NCBI RefSeq assembly: GCF_020360975.1
Contig: NW_025408679.1
Coordinates: 1,116,001-1,180,000, forward strand
Length of the DNA stretch: 64,000 nt
From: Hirsutella rhossiliensis
Lineage: Eukaryota; Ascomycota; Sordariomycetes; Hypocreales; Ophiocordycipitaceae
Reading direction: 5' to 3'
Shown in pieces: positions 45,501 through 58,020 of this stretch. The notes under the pieces were generated by a model, which made no database searches, was not told where the DNA came from, and saw only the letters and a program-made list of their open reading frames with translations. A program made the translations under genes and the position numbers. Position 1 is the first letter of the stretch. Every line of letters begins with the position of its first letter.

Positions 45501-47879
45501 TAAGGAAGCTTACTAAAGCCGAACTTAATTATAGTATTTAAGACTAAGAACTCTTCGCTATTATTAAGTTATTTAAATACTAGCAATATTATATTAAAGG
45601 GGCAGCGTATAAAGTAAAGGTATTATTAAACTACTATAACCTCTAAACGTTTATATGCTAGACCTCCCTAAATAAGATATAAGTAAGATAATATATATAT
45701 TTAGCACTATTTAACTTTATAATTAAGTATTATATAGGTAAATCTAACCTAGCGGACGCGCTATTAAGAATACCTAGATATAAGGGCGAGAAGCCCCTAT
45801 CTATAGAACTATTACTAGAGCTATAAGCGAAACTAGCTACTATTAATACTATATCTATATAAAGAAATAATAAAGCGTTTTTATATATAAAGAAACGCTT
45901 AACCTCGAGTTAATATAAGTATAGTAAAGTGCCTTTATATAAGGAAAATATATAAGCTTATCTATAGTAAAACTATAATAATTCGGGCGCGAGACCTAAA
46001 TAATTAGCCGATTAAGCTAAAGAGAGAGCTAGTTATAAATAGTTACTTTTAAGGAAGACCGCTAAAAAAGCGGCCTACTATATAAAGGTTTATATAGTAG
46101 AAGTTCTAGAACCGTTACTAGAGTTACTAAAACGTACTTAGTCGGTTAACGTAGCGATTAATAGGCTAAAGGAGACTAAAGACTTCTCGAAAGGGAAGGG
46201 TTTTTAGTTAGTACGCTTAGATAAACTACTACTATAGAAGGGTCGTATTATAGTACTTTTAGAGGCAGCCTTATAGTAAGAGCTAATATAGCTCTTTTAT
46301 AACGATCTATTAATAAGATACTTTAGCTCTTAATATACTAGTAAACTATTAGCGAGGAACTTTTACTAGGATAGAATAATAAAAGACGTAAATAAATACG
46401 TCTAGTTATACCTAGTATATTAAGGTATAGTATCTAAGAGGCATCGCCCTTAAAGCACTATATAATTATTACTATATCTTATATAACTATAGGAAGAATT
46501 ATTAATAGACTTTACTATAGGTCTGCCTAAAGTATAGTATAATAGACGAGATATTAATATAATCTTAGTAATTATAGACCGATATACTAAGTATTGCCTC
46601 TTCTTTCTTATCTTTAAGATAATAATAGCCCTAGAGCTAATAGAATTATTCTATTACTAAGTTAAATTAGTATATAGACCTTTAAAAGGTATTATCTTAG
46701 ATAAAGGGTCCTTATTTATAAGTAAGTTTTAGTTAGATCTTTATTTTATCTTATAAGTAAAATATAGGCTATCGATAGTATTTTACCTATAAACTAATAG
46801 GTAAATAAAACGAATAAACTAAGCTATATAGTACTACTTAAGATACTTTACTAACTCGGAATAAACTAACTAAGCGTTACTCTTACGTATTACTTAATTT
46901 ATATATAATAATATAAATAACGTAATAACTAGGTTATTACCTAATAAAGCGTTAATAGGTTACTAACTAAACTTCTATATTAATACTAAGGACGATATTA
47001 TTTAGAGGGGGGTACCTAAAGTAAGAGTAAGAGTTACTAGGCTATAGGAGCTATAAAAGAGGCTTAAGGAATACTAAGGAAAGGCTATTAAATTATAAGC
47101 GAAATACTACGATTTAAAGCACTAACCGCTTATACTAAAAGTAGGAGACCTTATAGTATTATCGATAAAGAACTTACGCCTTAAGGACGAAAAAAGAAAA
47201 CTCTTACCTAAGTATATTAGACCGTTTTAGGTCCTATAAGCTATTAGAAAGTAAGTATATTATCTTATACTCCCTAAGAAGTACTTATGCCTTTATAACG
47301 TTTTCTATATTAGTCTCTTAGAGCTATAAATAGAGCGTAAAGGTACTTATAAAGATAGTAAAACCCTACTAATACTAGACTTAAAGGATAATAAAGGTAA
47401 ATAAGAAGTCTAAGAGATTAAAGACTAAAAGAGATCTAAGGGCGATACCTTTTTCCTTATTAAATAAAAAGGATAGCTAGCTAAATATAACTAATAGGTT
47501 AATACCGAAGATATAGTAAATAGCTAAGACCTTATTAAAGAATATACTACTCGCTTAACTAAGAAAAAGAGGTATAAGACTAAGTAAGGTAAGGAATCCT
47601 ACTAGCGTAAGGAGATACTATTAAATTAGTAATAAATCCTTACTAAATCGCTACTAACTTATTAATATATTAGTACGCCTAAACGTCCTATAACTATATA
47701 TAAAATAGTAAAATAAGAGAATAAGGGAAAACTATCTATACTACCTATTAAATATTATTAAGGAAAATAAAACTAAACCGTAACTCTATTAAGGCCCTAA
47801 TAATAAAGGAGAGAAGGATAGTTATAGCTAAATAAAAGAAAGATAAGACCTATTTATTACTTCTAACTACCCCTTTTTT

Positions 47880-48450
47880 TCGCCGGCGTAGCGGGAACTA
47901 ACTAAGGCGCCCCCTCCGCTATACTAAATACCTCTAGAAATACTAGAACTACCCTATCCTTTACTCCTTCCTTATCCTCTACGTTAAGACCTATCTCTAT
48001 TAATATAGTACTTACCTCGGCCTTAGTAAATAGTAAGGCATATTACTATAAAGTATAGCCTATATCGCCGTCGATAAAGCGGAGTTTTAACTAGGATTCC
48101 TAGGCTTAGTACTCCGGGCTTATATAAGCGATATTAAATAAGGGCGCGGGGTTAAGGCGAATAATAAGCTCGCGGCGCTTATTAATTAGCGTATAGTAGT
48201 CGGCACGCTTAACTTAGTATATCGTTAAGCGGTCGCTAATAAAAGGGTCGGATAAAACTTATAATAGTAGACTTCTATATACCTATAGTCCTAAAGGACT
48301 TACGATAGGCCGTCTCGGCGGCGTTAAAAGCCTTAGCTAAATACTATACTATAATAGCGAGATAGCGCCGATTAGCCTCCTTAAAAATAAGCACGCCCGC
48401 GTTTAAGCTATCGTCCTTAGTATCCTTATTACTAGTCTTTAGCTTATTAA
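47880..48450 (-). pseudogene. Possible antisense extra ORF of the Ty3 element, 3' part
   Basis: Between the chromodomain-like end of pol and the nested LINE, the minus strand can be read for long stretches with few stops (for example R-A-D-Y-Y-T-L-I-N-K-R-R-E-L-I-I-R-L-N-P-A-P-L-F, then L-R-F-I-D-G-D-I-G-Y-T-L). It seems to continue the minus-strand reading at 53,940-55,150 once the LINE is set aside. I do not recognise the protein. Confidence 0.4.
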
Positions 48451-51400
48451 GCTTTTTTTTATTATTATTATTACTTATATATAGCCTCTAGGGCTATAGC
48501 GAGGCTAGTAAGGGCCTAGGCCCTTATTAGTAGTCCTAGCTAGCTATAAAGCCTAGGGGCTTATAACTAATTAAGGAAAGGGTAGCTATAAAGGTAATAA
48601 TAAAGGAAAGGTTAGTTTAGTTCCTCTTATACGGTAATTTTCCCCCTTATAGGCCCTAGGGCCCCTAGGTTACTCCTTTTTAAGCTACTTAGCTATCCCT
48701 ATCTCTATTTTAGCTAAGAAGGTTAGAAGGGCTTCCCTTCCTTTCTTAGAGCTATAGAGAATAAGTAAGCTAAGGGCCCCCTTCTATCTCTTAAAGGTCT
48801 AGTAAAGGACCTCTCTTTCCCTCCTATAGTTCGGGCACCTTAAGATAAGGTACCTAGCTATATACCTTCCTTAGCTATAGCGGTAGTCGTCTCGGTCTAC
48901 CTTATTAGTCCTTTTTAAGAAGGAAAATAAGAAGCTAGCCTTAAAGAGGAGCTAGTAAAAGGCTAAGAGGGTCGGCCTAGGCCTCCCTATAAGGTCCTTT
49001 TCTAGGCTAAGGGCTAGGCGGGGGGTCTTTTAAATAAATATATAGTGCTTACTTAGGCCCTTAGCCTTAGGGCCTTTAGCCGCCTTAGTAGCTTAGAGTC
49101 CCTTTTAATAGTCCTTAGTAGCTTACTAGACCTTTCTTTATAAGTAGCTAATAAAGACTAAGGGGGTCCCTTAGGTAAGGGCCCCTAAGCCTCTTTTAGC
49201 TAGTTAGTCGGCTAGCTTATTACTAAAGATCCCTAGGTAGCTAGGGCACTAGTATAGCTATATATTATAAAAGGCTTCTAAGCTAAATAGGAGCCTTTTA
49301 ATATATATAGCTAGGTCTAAGAAACCTATAACCTTCTTTATAGCGGCTTAGCTATCTATAAAGATATAGGTATCTATAAAGGGGTTAAGAGGGCTAAGCT
49401 TTAAGGGCCGAGGCCTCCTAGCTAGGTCCTTTAAGACCCTTAGTATCGCGAATAGCTCTACGTTAGCTACTTTAATCGAGGGCCCTAGGTTCTCGTAGTA
49501 CGCTTTAATAGGCCTATTCTCTAGGCTTATTTCGTAAAAGGAGTAAGCGTTAGTCTTTATAGGGGACCCCTTAGGGCACCCCTTAAAGCCGTCGGTATAA
49601 AAGGCTAGGGGCTATAACCTAAAGTCTTCTAGGCTAGCTAGGCTAGCTAAGAGGCGTTAGTATTACTTCTTAGCTAAGGGCTTAGGGGCCTTTATTATTA
49701 TAATAAAGGCCTTAGGCTCTAAGGCCTATAAGGGCTCCTAGCTAGCTTTCCTTCTTTCTAAGTTATAGTTAGGTCCTATAAGGGCTACTAAGCTTTTAAG
49801 GAGGCGGAAGAGCTATATATATAGCTTAATATAGCTTAAGGCCCTTAGGTCGAAGCCTAAGTTAGCGAGGTTATCTTATATAGCTAGGTCGTAAGCCTAC
49901 CTTATAAGGTAACTAGGTAAAAAGTATAGGGTCTAAAGGGCATAGGAGAGGTATACCCTTTTAAATTATACCTTTAGTAGCGGTAGGGCCGCTTTAGCTT
50001 CTAAGGCCCTAATAAGGGATCCTTTAAAGGCCCCTAAGACCTTTAAAAGAGCTTAGTTTTATAGCCTTTAAAAAGGCTTTATAAGGTTCTTAAGGGTCTT
50101 AGGCCCCCTATACTAAAGTTAGGCCCTATAGTCTATTATAGAGGTTATATAGGCCTAGTAAAGCTATTTAAAAGCTTTAAATAATAGGCCTTTTTATATA
50201 GAGGTTAGGTAAGATAGTCCTTTAAAAGCAGCTTATATAAATACTACCTTCTTCTTAATATATTATTTAAATAGGAGCCTAGAATTAAAGAAGACCCCTA
50301 GCTAGCGTACTAAGGGCTTTACTTTAAAAAATAAGCCTCCTACTATTATACCCTTTAAAATAAGCTATCGTTACCTATTAAAGTAGATAAGTTCTATCTT
50401 TAATAGGTTAAAGTAGACCCCTTAGTCTTTAGCTTATTTAAATAGGTTAGTAGCTATTACTTCTAGCTATTAAACGTTTTTCTTAGCTAAGGTTAACGTT
50501 ATAGAGATACTAAAGTTATCTATATAAGATAGCTAGTATCCCTTAGCCGCTAGTATCCCCCTTACGTATAAGAAGAATAAAATAGGGCTAATAAGGGACC
50601 CTTAGGGTACTCCTATTACTAGGTCTATAAGGGGCTAGACTTAGCCTTCGAAGGCTAGCTAGATCTTCCTTTTAGTAAGGAAGTAGTCTACCTAGCTTAT
50701 AAGGGCCTTAGGGAGGTTTAATTCCTTTAGGACCCTTATAAGCTATTCCTTTAATATAAAATCGAAGGCGCCCTTTATATCTAATAAGAGGGTACTAGTA
50801 ATAGCCTTCTTATTAGACTCCTGCTTCTTTTAGATATAGTATAGGAGGAGGAGGGCCGTGTCTATAGCTAACCGCTACTTTTATCCCCTTAGCTATATAG
50901 GGTTTAAAAGCCCGGCTATATTAGCTAGATAGCTTAGCTAGGTAGTATATAGCTTTTTAAGGACTTTTCCTAAGTAGTTAAGTAGACTTATAACCTTATA
51001 GGCCTTAGGGATAGTATAGTCTTACTTATTTTACTTAAGGAGTATAATTCTTATAGCTTCTTTCTACGCCTTAAGGTAGTATCCTTAGTTAAATAGGGCT
51101 TTATAGGCCCTATTAAAGACCGTAGGGATAGCCTTATAAGCGTTTTTATATATAAGATACTAAGAAGGGTAGGGTTAGCTCTAGCCTTAGTATAAGAAAA
51201 GGCTATAAAGACGTCCTTTCCTACTACTTCTATTAAGAAGCTCTCTTAGTATTACTTTTTAGTAGCCTTAATAGTATACTTAAAGCTATTTCGGGCCTTT
51301 ATAAAGCTCTTCTAGCTCTCCTTATCCTAGGCTAGCCTATAAGCTCGTTAGGCTCGGCTTAGGGCTTTTTAAAGGTATATTAGCTTATTAGTCTAGATCC

Positions 51401-53935
51401 CTTATAAGGCTTAGATCCCTTATAAAGCCTCTTTTTTAGTATTACTATATTCGAGGCCTTATAAGGGTTCCTATTAAAAGGGAAGCTATCCCTTCTAAGT
51501 TATTTCTTTTTATAGCCCTCTCTATAGCTATAAGGAGGTCTTATTTCTTCTTAGCTAAGTATTCTAAGAATACCTTTTAGTTTACTTTCCTATAATTATA
51601 GGTAGTAGGCCTAGCTAGTAGTAGCTTATTAAGGCCCCTTAAGCTAGCTTTAAAGGCTATAGGCTTATAATCTAAGCTTATAGCCTCTAAGAAGTAGAAG
51701 TTAGCCTAGGTTAGCTATTTAAAGGGGCTATAGAAAGTAAGGTCTATAACTAAGGCCCCTTTTAAGCCTTTCCTTTAATAGGTGCTCTTTATAGCTACCT
51801 TAAGATCTATTAGTAAGGAAGCCTTATAGCGGTCGAGCTAGCTAATAAGGGCTTCTACCTTATAGGCCTTAAAGGGTTTTATAAAAGGGTTCTAATAAGG
51901 GTAGTATAAGTTAAAGTCCCTTACTAGTAAGAAGGGCTATTATAGGAGCTAGGCTATTAATAGTAGCCTTTTTATTATAAAGGGCCCTTACTAGCCTTAG
52001 CTAGCTAAGGCCCCTTTAACTTCTTTTTTATTATATAGGTTAATAAGGGTAAATAGCTTAGCGCCTTCTACCCTTATAGCTTATATATCGGGATTATAAA
52101 AGAGGTTAAAGCTAGAGCTAGCTTTTATCTAAGCTTCCTTCCTCTTATAAGCTATAACCCTAGGCCTTCTAGCGAGCTTAGGAAAGTTAGTAGAAGGGAT
52201 AGGGATTATAATATTATAGGCTAAATACTATATAGGGATATAGCTATTATCGATCTTATAGAGGTAAGGCTCTTATAATAAGATAAGGTTTACTCTTATT
52301 TCTAGGGCCTACTTTAAGATCGATAGGTTAGCTATTTCCTACCTATTAGTATTATACTATATAATACTAATAAGGTTATAGTTAGGCCTAGGGGGCCTAG
52401 GGGGCTTTAAGGGCCCTAAAGGTATAAAGGGGCTAAGGCTATTAAGTATTAATTATTCCCTTATAAACTCTATATTATACTTTATTAGTCGTAAGGTACT
52501 CTCCCTTATAGTTATAATATTAAACCTTAAAGTAAGAGCAGCCTTAGCTAGCTTTATAGCTAGGGTAGTTATAGTCCTTAGTTAAGTGCTTTTCTAAGTA
52601 AAAGGTATACCTAATAGGCTGCTAGTAGGTCTAGGGGTTATAGCTAAAGGAAAGGCACCTATAGTACTATATATATATAGTATATTCCTTATATACCTTA
52701 ACTCGAATCTATAGCCCTACTATATAAAGGCCTTTTTTTTAGTATTTAGCCCTTATAGCCTTTAAGGGACTACGAAGACGACCGATCCTACCTTCTACGT
52801 TATGCTTAGGGTGCCTAGCTACCTAGGCTGCCCTAGGATATCGATCCCGCTAAAGGTTTTAGCTTCTATAGTAAAGATATCGAGGATAAGGGTTTCTAGG
52901 AAGTTAGGGACGCTCCGGGCTACTAGCTTAGTCTAGCTAGTAGGAAGGTTAGCTAATTTAATAGGTAGCTCCTTAAGGTATAAGGACTACTTCTCCCGCT
53001 ACTCTAGAAGCTTTTTACTATATATAAGGCCTTTATTATTATAACTATATTACCTTTATTTAAGGTCGATAGAGCTAATATAGCTAGTTCCCTTATAGCC
53101 TTATTAAGTTTATTGCGAAGCGTAATATAGTTAATAGTTAGCGTTAGCGATTCCTTCTTTAGCTTTAGGATAAGTTAAAAGTCCTCTTTTACGTTCTTCT
53201 TAGCTAGGGCCTTAGCTAGGGTTTTAGCTAGGGCTTTCGCCGGAGCCTTAGCCGGGGCCTTAGCTAGGGCCTTAGGCGCCTTCTTTACGGTAACCTTAGC
53301 CTATAAGCTCGCTTTAAGGTTTCCTTAAGTAGCCCTAGGCTACTAGGCGGCCTTAGGCTAGTATAGGGGCTATTATAGGGGCTATTAGCGGTCCGGGGTC
53401 CTTATAGCTGCCTTTTTAAGTCCTTTTATAAGGGTCTTATAGAAGGGTTCGATTTTTTAGGCTTCCTTAAGGGCCTAGAGGGCCTACTAAAGGAAGCCCT
53501 AAGCCCGGTCCCTAGGGAAGGGGTGCTAAGGCTAGGGCTAAGTTTACTATAAGCGTTAAAGTATAGGTCGGATAAGTATAGGGCTAATAAGGCTACTAAG
53601 TATAGCTCTCTTTTGCCCCTTTACTTACTTTAAGGGCTAGTTAAGCTAGAAGTAGCTAGCCTAAGGTAGGGCTAGGCTAGGCCTAAAGAGGCTAGTCTTT
53701 AGTATAGGCTAGGTATTATCTTCTATCTTAATATCCTCTAGGTCCTAGTCTTAGGTCCTAGGCCTTTCTTTTAAGGTCCTTAGAAGGCGTTAGCCTTTTA
53801 GAGCTTCTTTTAAGGAGGCCCTAGCCTCTAAGGTACTTATTTCGACCCTTAAGTTAAGGGGGTTAAGTTAAAGGCCCTCCTTATATCTAAGCTAGGGTCC
53901 TAAGTTAAGGTCTAAGCTTAGTCTTATTAGCGGGG
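48450..53935 (-). mobile_element. LINE nested inside the Ty3 element, minus strand
   Basis: Read on the minus strand: endonuclease L-V-R-D-F-N-L-Y-Y-P-Y near 51,900 (from GDFNLHHPYW), RT G-V-P-x-G-S-L-I-S-P-I-L-F-F-L-Y near 50,600, active site Y-I-D-N-F-S-I-S-I near 50,520 (from YIDD), RNase H N-V-E-L-F-A-I-L-R near 49,460. The 3' end near 48,450 is an AAT-repeat tail (TTATTATTATT on the plus strand). ORF1 occupies roughly 52,400-53,900. The 5' boundary is approximate, next to a G run at 53,932-53,941. This is another LINE family than copies A/B. RIP-degraded. Confidence 0.8.
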
Positions 53936-53939
53936 GGGG

Positions 53940-55150
53940 GGCGTATACCCTTAGTTAGTAAGGGCAAGGAAGAGTTTTCTACCTATATAAAGGAGAACCT
54001 CGCTTAATTCGTAATCTTTAATAGTATATTACGTACCTACTAGTAGCTATATAAGGCTATACTTAAGGGGGCGTAATACGCTATTTATAACGGTTCTAGT
54101 CATATACCTTTTCTATATTTTAGGCTTAGTTTCGAAAAGTTAGCTAAGAAGATATAATTTTTTTTCCCTTACTTATTAAGCTTATATAGGTGCCTAACGA
54201 TAGCGACTATATTAGCCTAGTTACTAAATATAAGAGTAGCGGCCTTAAGAAGGATTAGCTTATTAATCGTAATATTTAAAGTTAAGGGGAAACTTACCTA
54301 GTTATAGGTTATAGTATATCTATAGTACTACTTATAGCGCGTTAAGGAAACCCCCAAGAAAATATAGCTAATTAAGAGCACCTTAATAGGCTTAGGCTTA
54401 GTTATACTATACTCCTTAACAACCGTCCTAAAATAATATATATACTAGAGCTTATAAGGGATAACCCTATAGGCCTTAACTAGGTAGGCTTTAGCCTTAG
54501 ATCGGGTACGCTTCTTTATAAGAGCGCGACCGCCTTATACCGCCGCCTAGGTGCCCTCGTTTCTAGCGCCGCCGTTCTTAGGTTTATCGGTAAGAGGAGT
54601 CGGATCGTAGCCGTCTCTATTATTACTATTATTATTATCTTAGCCCTTATTTAGCTAGGTATTAAAATAGTCTTAGCCCTTATTTAGCTAGGCCTCATCG
54701 TTAATATTAGCCTACTTATTTTAAGGAGTAGCCTAAGCGATAATCTCTTATTAGCTAGAGCCGCCCTATCGAGATAGAGTAGCTAGGTTATTAGCACTTA
54801 CCTAGGAGCGCCTAGGCACGATCTCCTTACTAGTATTAATATCGCTAACGGGGGTAATAGACTTATAAGTTTCCTAGCCTATAAAGGTAGGCTTATCGAT
54901 AGCTAGAGTTAGGGTATTCGGCGGGGTAATAAAGGCACGACCCTCGCTAACGTTAGGTCCTAGACTAGAAGTCTCCTAGGACTAGGATTCCCCTATACCT
55001 TTCTTAGCTTTCTTTACTAAGGGGGAACTAGCGTTACTATAAGACTTTTAGGCTAATCGCTTATACTTTAAGGGCGAACCCGCCGCTACTTACTCCCGTA
55101 TATAGTATAAGAAATTAGCGTTATAGTTCTTTATCTTCTTTAGTATAGAA
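53940..55150 (-). pseudogene. Possible antisense extra ORF of the Ty3 element, 5' part
   Basis: The minus strand gives long readable segments, such as K-K-R-T-R-S-K-A-K-A-Y-L-V-K-A-Y-R-V-I-P-Y-K-L and K-P-K-P-I-K-V-L-L-I-S-Y-I-F-L-G-V-S. It lies inside the LTR element but on the opposite strand to gag-pol, between pol and the 3' LTR. No known domain was recognised. Confidence 0.4.
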
Positions 55151-55520
55151 AGTATTATTATTAATAAATCGTCGATAAAAAGTAATATAAAAAGGTATAA
55201 GGGATTAATAAAAAAAGCTATAAAACTCTATAGTAATCGTAAGTAGAAGAGTTAAAGAAGAAAAGAAAATAAAAGAAGTAGGAGATATATACGCACGCTC
55301 TTTATATTATAGTTACGCGGCTAATATATAGGCGATACTATAACGGTTACTTAGCGGTAACCGCTAGTATAATAACTATTAACGTTATAGAGCGTAGACT
55401 AATATATACTTGTATAGGCGTATACGCGCGATATATAACTAAAACTACCTCTCTTCCTAACTAAATATACGTAGTATAGCGAAAGTAATATATATTAAAG
55501 ATATAGCCGAGATATTTATA

Positions 55521-55536
55521 TAGGAGGGGAGATAAT
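55521..55536 (+). other. Polypurine tract of Ty3 element
   Basis: TAGGAGGGGAGATAAT directly precedes the 3' LTR, the expected place for plus-strand priming. Confidence 0.7.
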
Positions 55537-55793
55537 TATAAGAGCGCTACTAAGAGGTATAGGCTAATAAAGTACTTAGGTACGTAGTACTAATATATCG
55601 GTAGGGTATTAGTAGGGAATTATACCTACCCCGCTTATATATTATAGACCTCTCGCTACTCCGACTAAAGAGGAAAAATCACTCTTCTTATAAGCTTTAG
55701 TATTATAATAAGGAGAATATAATATATATAGCGTAGTACCTCTAGCTATCTCTACTACCTAACTAATTATACCGTGATATATATTCCCTTATA
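55537..55793 (+). repeat. 3' LTR of Ty3 element
   Basis: 257 bp, matches 42,256-42,512 with transitions. Followed by the TAATC target duplication. Confidence 0.9.
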
Positions 55794-56252
55794 TAATCCG
55801 AAAATAAAAAGAAGAAGTAAAGAAGTAAGAGAAGACTAATTAGGAACTTAGCTTTTATTAAGAAGATATTAAGTAGTAAACGAGAGACTAACTTAAGTAT
55901 ATCTAATAATAACTTAAAGCTACTATCGTAGGCTTAGCGGTTACCCCGCTTAGTACGTTTGCTAAGGTTATACGTTTATCGCTATTACTATAACGTAATA
56001 CCGTCCGATCGCTTTCGTCTAGTAGTACTACGGCATCTACTATAAACGAGCTTTTCTATATAATTAATACTTTATAAGTAGAGGAATAAGATAGAGGCTA
56101 AGCGTAAATAGGCTCGATCTAATAGGTTATTAAAAGTAAGGTTAAGATAAAGGAAGGCTAGGCGACTTAGAGATACGCGGTAGTAGTAAGGAACTCTCGA
56201 AACGTAGAATAAGTAAAGGTTATTTATAGGGATAAGACCGAGCTATAACGAG
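55794..56252 (+). mobile_element. LINE copy B, continuation after Ty3 insertion
   Basis: Continues ORF1 with CGAAAATAAAAAGAAGAAGT, collinear with copy A from 36,873 to about 37,325. Similarity stops near 56,252, where the Fot1/pogo element begins. Confidence 0.8.
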
Positions 56253-58020
56253 TCCCTTATCGACGGTATATATAAATTAGCTTATCTAGTAGATAGTAAA
56301 AATATAAGGACTTATTAGGCTATCTAAACGCGAATTCTAGACCTTGTTTTAGAACGTATTAAAGGCGTCCTTCTCCTTAGAGAATATTATAAGCGGGTAG
56401 AAATAGACCGGCCTCTTACTTTTAGACTCCGAAGTTATCTTATTATAAGAATATACCCTTATATTCCTATTTTACTATTATAAAGAAATAATAGGCATAG
56501 GGAGGCTTTATAGAATAAGCTAGTAAAAAGAGGCTCTATAATATAGTCTAAGGGAATAACTATTAAAAGATAAAGACCTCTACTAAACATCTATACCTTC
56601 CTCTAGGAAAAGCGGGTTAGGATAAGCCTATCCTTATAAACAAAAATATATATAAAATACATAAGTTAATTACGAGTAGAACGGACACCCTATTACCTAT
56701 TTTAGCCTAGCGGTTCCGAAGATATCCGCGATATGAGAATAGGTAGGGCATAGAATATTCTAGTTAAATCTACTACTTACGCTAGAACCTATAGTCTTAC
56801 GTTAACCATCACGCTATAATCAGACCACCTACTAAGTTAAGAAGATATACTATAGATAGAGCTTTTTAAGCACTATAGAATATACTAGAAAGCTAACTAA
56901 TTAGTCTACTAGTAGGCGAGCAATAGTCTATAAAAGACAAAGGATTTCCCTAGGAGTAGTAGATAGAATAAGTAAGTTTATAAGCATCCTTTGCAACGAT
57001 ATTCTTTTAATATATTATTTAGCCCCTTATATACTCGTTATAAATTCCGGACGAATTCCTACCCTATACTCCTTCGACCGATCTTTCCGCTTACGTTATC
57101 GATTACCCGATTCTACGCTTATTACTTATACCTTCTTATACTTATTATAGATTATAAAGAAGGAATATAACGATTCCGATATAAGCAGCGATTCGGAAGA
57201 CTCCCTAGTATTATAGCAACCTACCGCTTAAGAATTACGATAGCTTATCGATAAAGTAGTTAATAAATCTACCGCTAATACTAAAGTTAGTACTTAGAAG
57301 CTAAAGAGCACTCTTAAAAGCCTTTAATCTAAGGTTAAGCTACTTAGATATAAGAATAAGGGACTCCGTAAGACTATAATTTATAAGAAATAGCGTAGGC
57401 AGCGTAGTATAGCTCTAAAAGATTATCTCTTTAACTATATAGATCCTAACTCTACTTAGGTCTTTAGCCTATAAAAAGTAGCTTAAGCTTAAGTAAAGAA
57501 AGCGGTAATAGAGGTCTAGAAGAAAGAGGAAGTAATCTAAAGGGAATTCTAAAGGGTTTAGTAATAGAAAAAAGCAGAGGAGTAAAAAGAGTAAGCGTTA
57601 AAAAGAAAGAAGTAGCGAGAGGAGAAAAAGGAGCGAAAATTATAGGAAAAAGAAGCGAAGAAGTAAGAGAAAGCGGCTAGTCGATAACTTCGAGACGATC
57701 TTAAAGGTCTAAGCCGGGAAAGTACGTAATAGAAGCCGCGGCCCTAGCGGGTGCCTTTTAAAGCTCGAGAGAAGAGTTTAGGGACTTTAAACGAAATAGT
57801 TATCGCTCTTCTACTAACCCTAGAGCTTCCGGTAATATCGCAGCCGCTAGATTAGCTAAAGGACGGGTTAGTAAAGAAGGTAAGGATTCCGCTAGACTAG
57901 ATAGCTCGTGCTTAACGACCTTCTCTAGCTATTAAGAGTAATCGGGAGATAGTAGTAGTATATCGGAGCTTAGGACGCTCGCAGCGGAATAGTAAGCGAC
58001 TATAGTAGCTTAAGGACTAT
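56253..58020 (+). mobile_element. Fot1/pogo-type DNA transposon, RIP-degraded
   Basis: The plus strand carries the end of a Fot1-type transposase. Near 57,280-57,480 it reads S-T-L-K-S-L...K-V-K-L-L-R-Y-K-N-K-G-L-R-K-T-I, then a Lys/Glu/Arg-rich coiled segment (57,520-57,700), then the tail P-F-K-A-R-E-K-S-L-G (57,745-57,785). This order is characteristic of fungal Fot1/Pot-type DDE transposases. Boundaries are approximate: the left end AGTCCCTTA and the right end (reverse complement AGTCCTTAA) hint at inverted ends, but a TA duplication was not confirmed. Confidence 0.65.

Larger units (their letters stand above)
42256..55793 (+). mobile_element. Ty3/gypsy chromovirus-type retrotransposon with nested LINE, RIP-degraded
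   Basis: 257-bp LTRs (42,256-42,512; 55,537-55,793) with TAATC duplication. Read through the stops, the plus strand shows RT with P-P-Y-R-P-I-Y-P-L near 44,505, D-S-T-L-R-L-Y-I-D-Y near 44,640, and the active site Y-L-D-N-I-L-I-Y at 44,958 (from YLDD). RNase H E-I-D-I-x-x-F-A-I-V-G-I-I follows near 45,415; integrase with L-I-D-F-T-I-G-L-P-K near 46,500 and I-I-D-R-Y-T-K near 46,570; L-Y-N-V-F-Y-I-S-L-L near 47,290. Near 47,470-47,560 a chromodomain-like tail reads W-L-A-E-Y-N...W-V-N-T-E-D. RT before integrase is the Ty3 order. A second, antisense LINE is nested at about 48,450-53,935. Confidence 0.9.
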
